Shown here: one piece after another, positions 60,782 to 64,000 of the stretch | How positions within the stretch are numbered: the stretch's first letter is position 1 | Layout: each line of letters begins with the position of its first letter | Origin: Streptomyces aurantiacus | Lineage (GTDB): Bacteria; Actinomycetota; Actinomycetes; Streptomycetales; Streptomycetaceae | Direction: 5' to 3' | DNA length: 64,000 nucleotides | Assembly: GCF_027107535.1 (NCBI RefSeq) | Contig: NZ_CP114283.1 | Span: 4,960,001 to 5,024,000, forward strand | Position numbers and translations under genes: made by a program | Notes under the pieces: model-generated | Told to the model about the DNA's origin: nothing | The model's input: only the letters and a program-made list of their open reading frames with translations | The model's database searches: none

Positions 60782-63700
60782 TCACGTCGCAGCAGCCAGA
60801 ATCCCCAATAGGGAGGCTGCCGTATTCCTTACACCTTCGTCCTCATCCTTTCTGGCAACGGTACGTAGTGTGAGGATTGTTCGATCTTCATTGGGCCACT
60901 CCAACGCGAGAATGCGAAGGACACGCTCTCGTGCCCGACTGCTCGGGTCCGTCACCGCGGCCTGATGCAGTTGAGATCCGTCTTCCCAGCCAGGAACGTG
61001 CAGCGTGCAGGTGGCAAGAGCGAATACGCGTACAGCCTCATCGAGCTCTACGCTGGCGGCGGCAGCCGCGAGCAGAGTCTGAGCCTCGGTGCGATCTGGC
61101 CACCGCTGCCCGAGTACCTCCAAGGCCTTGCTGCGGACATCGGGTTCGGTGTCGGTGGCGGCGGCCATTACGGCTGTCCGGGTCTCCGGGAGGTCGGCCC
61201 ACCGCTCCGCTAGTACTTCCAGTGCGGTGCTGCGGACATCGGGTTCGGTGTCGGTGGCGGCGGCCATTACGGCTGTCCGGGTCTCCGGGAGGTCGGCCCA
61301 CCGCTCCGCTAGTACTTCCAGTGCGGCGCGGCGGACAGTGGTGTCGGTGTCGGTGGCGGCGGCCATTACGGCTGTCCGGGTCTCCGGGAGGTCGGCCCAC
61401 CGCTCCCCCAGCATGCGCAATGCGGCGCGGCGGACATCGGGTTCGGTGTCGGTGGCGGCGGCCATTACGGCTGTCCGGGTCTCCGGGAGGTCGGCCCACC
61501 GCTCCGCTAGTACTTCCAGTGCGGTGCTGCGGACATAGGGTTCGGTGTCGGTGGCGGCGGCCATTACGGCTGTCCGGGTCTCCGGGAGGTCGGCCCATCG
61601 CTCCGCTAGTACTTCCAGTGCGGTGCTGCGGACATCGGGTTCGGTGTGGGTGGCGGCGGCCATTACGGCTGTCCGGGTCTCCGGGAGGTCGGCCCACCGC
61701 TCCCCCAGCATGTGCAATGCGGTGCTGCGGACATCGGGTTCGGTGTCGGTGGCGGCGGCCATTACGGCTGTCCGGGTCTCCGGGAGGTCGGCCCATCGCT
61801 CCGCTAGTACTTCCAGTGCGGTGCTGCGGACAGCGGTGTCGGTGTCGGTGGCGGCGGCCATTACGGCTGTCCGGGTCTCCGGGAGGTCGCCCCACCGCTC
61901 CCCCAGCATGCGCAATGCGGCGCGGCGGACATCGGGTTCGGTGTCGGTGGCGGCGGCCATTACGGCTGTCCGGGTCTCCGGGAGGTCGCCCCACCGCTCC
62001 CCCAGCATGCGCAATGCGGCGCGGCGGACATCGGGTTCGGTGTCGGTGGCGGCGGCCATTACGGCTGTCCGGGTCTCCGGGAGGTCGCCCCACCGCTCCC
62101 CCAGCATGCGCAATGCGGCGCGGCGGACAGTGGTGTCGGTGTCGGTGGCGGCGGCCATTACGGCTGTCCGGGTCTCCGGGAGGTCGGCCCACCGCTCCCC
62201 CAGCATGCGCAATGCGGCGCGGCGGACATCGGGTTCGGTGTCGGTGGCGGCGGCCATTACGGCTGTCCGGGTCTCCGGGAGGTCGGCCCACCGCTCCGCT
62301 AGTGCTTCCAGTGCGGTGCTGCGGACATAGGGTTCGGTGTGGGTGGCGGCGGCCATTACGGCTGTCCGGGTCTCCGGGGCATCAGTCCAGCGCTTGTCCA
62401 AGTGTTTGAGTGCGACAGTGCGGTCGGCTGGGTGGTGTACAAGGTATGCAAGACGGAGTGAATGCTGAAGGTCGTTCTCCAGCAGCGCGCAAGCCAATTG
62501 CGTGGGCTCGATGCTTACTCGGGCGAATTGTCCGATGAGGTGAAACCAACGGAGGTAGTGAGTCCGGCCTGGCCAATAGCGGCCGAAGGATGCCAGAGCG
62601 GGCAACGCATCGGTCAGCCATGACGTTGCAGTCTGGTCCATGCGGGAGCGGAGGACGCTGATCGAGGCGTTGATGGCGGCAATGCTCTGATCATGGAGGG
62701 TGCCGATGGAGGCCGCTTCGGCCAGGGCACGCAGTGCGAGCACTGCCGAGTCCGCCTGTTCGCGAACACTTTGGGTCGGACGGGCGAGGATGCGGTCGAT
62801 GGCTGCTGCGGCGTCACGTTGTCCCAGTTGGCCGATGAGCAGCAGAAGGACTTCGTGCCAGGCCGAGTCGCCTGCCCGGGCGGCGACGATCTGTTCGGTG
62901 AACTCGTCGGGGGTCCAGTCCCGGTCGTCTTTGAACCGGCGGGCGATGTCGGTTGCGGCCAGGTATTCGAGGAAGGTTCGGTGTACAAATCCGTACACCT
63001 GGCCGCCGTAGCGCGCCAGGATAAAGTTCCGCTCGCGTAGCTGGTCGACCATGGCCCGGGCTGCTCCTGCGGCGGTCAGCTGTGGCAGGCCGTGCTCGAG
63101 GGCCAAGTGCCCTGCGATGAGTTCTTCGAGATCGGGACCGTGGATGTAGTTGCCGGCGATGCCTGCCGCGCCGCCCTGCATGGCCTGGGCGACTACTTCA
63201 AGGATGCGGGTGCGCTCGCGCGGGCCCAATGCATCCAGTACTTCTGACACGTCGCCGGTCAGTGGTGCCTGCAGGTTCTTGGCTGTCTGATCCCAGTGGG
63301 ACACCAGTACCGTTACCGCGTGTTCGTAGACACCGCGTCGGTCTCTCGGAAGGGCTTGGCGTCGCCCGATGATCGCCAGGATGGTGAGCAGGAGGGGATT
63401 GCCGGCCAGTTCCCGTACCGGCCGTGAGTCGTGCACGGCATCCGTCAGCCGGGCCGTCAGGCGCGTGGCTTCTCCCTTATCGGCCGCGCACGAGCACCTG
63501 TACCAGCGCTGTGCGAAGGTCCTGATCCGATCATTGTCCAGGTCTTGGAGCATGTGGTGGCTGAAGCCGGCGCCCTGCAGTGCGCCTCGCCGGTAGCCCA
63601 CGACACGTGAGGACACCAGGATCCGTGCGCGTGGCCAGCGTCGTGCGAAGCCTGCGATGCGCTGAGCGACATCCTCACGCATGGCAGGATCGAACAGCTC

Positions 63701-64000
63701 GTCCAGGCCGTCGAAGATGACCCATGCCCGGCCCTGTTCGAGCAGCTGCTTGAGGACCTGTTCCGGGACACACAGCCCCCAGTTGTCGTGCATGTCGGCC
63801 AGGAACTCTTCGAATTTGGGATCCCGCCCGCCAAGGGCTGCTCCGTAGCGGCGCAGTTCTACCACCAACGGCACGATTCCCGAGAGCCCTGCCAGAGGGC
63901 CTGTGTCTACGGGACCAGCGGTCAGGGTGAGAGCGAGATAGCGGGCCAGGGTGGATTTTCCCGCCCCCGGATCGCCCAGCAGTACGACGTGCCTGTTCTC
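60782..64000 (-). CDS. NACHT ATPase with HEAT-repeat sensor (5' end outside window)
   Basis: At least 1,072 codons; the start lies beyond base 64000. The NTPase opens at the edge with Walker A (HVVLLGDPGAGKSTLARYLA). Walker B is WVIFDGLDELFDPAMREDVA, followed by ARILVSSRVVGYRRGAL and the winged-helix region RTFLEYLAATDIARRFKDD. After a helical linker comes an array of 13 HEAT-like repeats of 33 residues with core ETRTAVMAAAT, then a degenerate end. NACHT proteins of this layout (STAND/NLR class) sense phage or other triggers through the repeats and oligomerise to fire an effector, which would be in the missing N-terminus. The closing residues LLGILAAAT mark the C-terminus. Confidence 0.88.
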   Translation of the reverse strand, partial: ENRHVVLLGDPGAGKSTLARYLALTLTAGPVDTGPLAGLSGIVPLVVELRRYGAALGGRDPKFEEFLADMHDNWGLCVPEQVLKQLLEQGRAWVIFDGLDELFDPAMREDVAQRIAGFARRWPRARILVSSRVVGYRRGALQGAGFSHHMLQDLDNDRIRTFAQRWYRCSCAADKGEATRLTARLTDAVHDSRPVRELAGNPLLLTILAIIGRRQALPRDRRGVYEHAVTVLVSHWDQTAKNLQAPLTGDVSEVLDALGPRERTRILEVVAQAMQGGAAGIAGNYIHGPDLEELIAGHLALEHGLPQLTAAGAARAMVDQLRERNFILARYGGQVYGFVHRTFLEYLAATDIARRFKDDRDWTPDEFTEQIVAARAGDSAWHEVLLLLIGQLGQRDAAAAIDRILARPTQSVREQADSAVLALRALAEAASIGTLHDQSIAAINASISVLRSRMDQTATSWLTDALPALASFGRYWPGRTHYLRWFHLIGQFARVSIEPTQLACALLENDLQHSLRLAYLVHHPADRTVALKHLDKRWTDAPETRTAVMAAATHTEPYVRSTALEALAERWADLPETRTAVMAAATDTEPDVRRAALRMLGERWADLPETRTAVMAAATDTDTTVRRAALRMLGERWGDLPETRTAVMAAATDTEPDVRRAALRMLGERWGDLPETRTAVMAAATDTEPDVRRAALRMLGERWGDLPETRTAVMAAATDTDTAVRSTALEVLAERWADLPETRTAVMAAATDTEPDVRSTALHMLGERWADLPETRTAVMAAATHTEPDVRSTALEVLAERWADLPETRTAVMAAATDTEPYVRSTALEVLAERWADLPETRTAVMAAATDTEPDVRRAALRMLGERWADLPETRTAVMAAATDTDTTVRRAALEVLAERWADLPETRTAVMAAATDTEPDVRSTALEVLAERWADLPETRTAVMAAATDTEPDVRSKALEVLGQRWPDRTEAQTLLAAAAASVELDEAVRVFALATCTLHVPGWEDGSQLHQAAVTDPSSRARERVLRILALEWPNEDRTILTLRTVARKDEDEGVRNTAASLLGILAAAT
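61088..62374 (-). repeat. thirteen 99-bp repeats in the NACHT gene
   Basis: Exact 99-bp period, 13 units, no length variation. Most of each unit is identical at the DNA level; differences cluster in a few codons (D or H before TEPD, D or Y, RR or ST, RM or EV, G or A, A or G). The period is a multiple of three, so all frames stay open. Confidence 0.9.

Noticed and set aside
61088..62374. Regular repeats that might suggest a CRISPR array
   Set aside because: The repeats are contiguous with no spacers and encode an in-frame HEAT array.
61038..62409. Long ORFs on both strands across the NACHT repeat array, rich in RRHRHRTRCPPRR or RWRRPLRLSGSP
   Set aside because: They are frame shadows kept open because the 99-bp period is a multiple of three. 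Composition is absurd and the minus-strand HEAT frame explains the sequence.

Overview
This window has the composition and gene families of a Streptomyces or close relative: very high GC, GTG starts, SAV_2336/CU044_2847-type families, a telomere-associated Tap-like gene, and many decayed insertion sequences. The mosaic of IS remnants, broken genes and conflict genes fits an accessory chromosome arm or a linear plasmid. The species cannot be named from the sequence alone.

Region 1 (about 1-24,250) is a catabolic and efflux island. It holds two unrelated amidohydrolases, an FAD aromatic hydroxylase, an alpha/beta hydrolase, an MDR dehydrogenase, an SDR, a DapA-like aldolase, a DUF3500 protein, an MFS transporter, a YhgE/Pip-type membrane protein and an MMPL pump. 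Three TetR and two LysR regulators (one LysR broken) sit among them. A 17-bp interrupted palindrome, roughly YGGMTAC-N3-GTADCCR, recurs before five of the transcription units, usually as a pair about 24 bp apart. Two of the TetR proteins are paralogues with nearly the same recognition helix, so I infer one regulon for import, breakdown and export of an unknown, probably aromatic, compound.

Region 2 (about 24,250-33,100) is an IS landing zone. It has two head-to-head copies of one IS5-family element that create a palindrome of about 81 bp, an IS5 element carrying an overlapping accessory gene, and a composite-looking 2-kb element that carries a secreted lectin and splits a Tpg-like gene. A small secreted protein, an AraC regulator and a frameshifted DUF4145 gene lie between them.

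Region 3 (about 33,100-39,350) reads leftward. It has a sigma-factor operon, an OLD-like ATPase/TOPRIM gene of clearly lower GC that seems to need an ATC start codon, and a Tap-like/Tpg-like telomere gene pair in which the Tap-like frame is broken by one missing base.

Region 4 (39,656-47,040) is a tightly overlapping four-gene operon: trypco1 domain protein, trypsin/VMAP-C protein, MoxR ATPase, and a 1,233-residue SAV_2336-type protein with a vWA domain. It matches the vWA-MoxR-VMAP class of NTP-dependent conflict systems. The last protein joins a vWA domain to a kinase-like domain and a ParA-like P-loop domain that both lack key catalytic residues.

Region 5 (about 47,100-64,000) holds small hypothetical genes, a broken IS5-type transposase, an intact-looking IS3-family element, a secreted RHS protein with a tiny membrane ORF behind it, and, running off the right edge, a NACHT ATPase whose C-terminal sensor is 13 in-phase, near-identical 99-bp HEAT-like repeats. 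Several long perfect hairpins separate these units.
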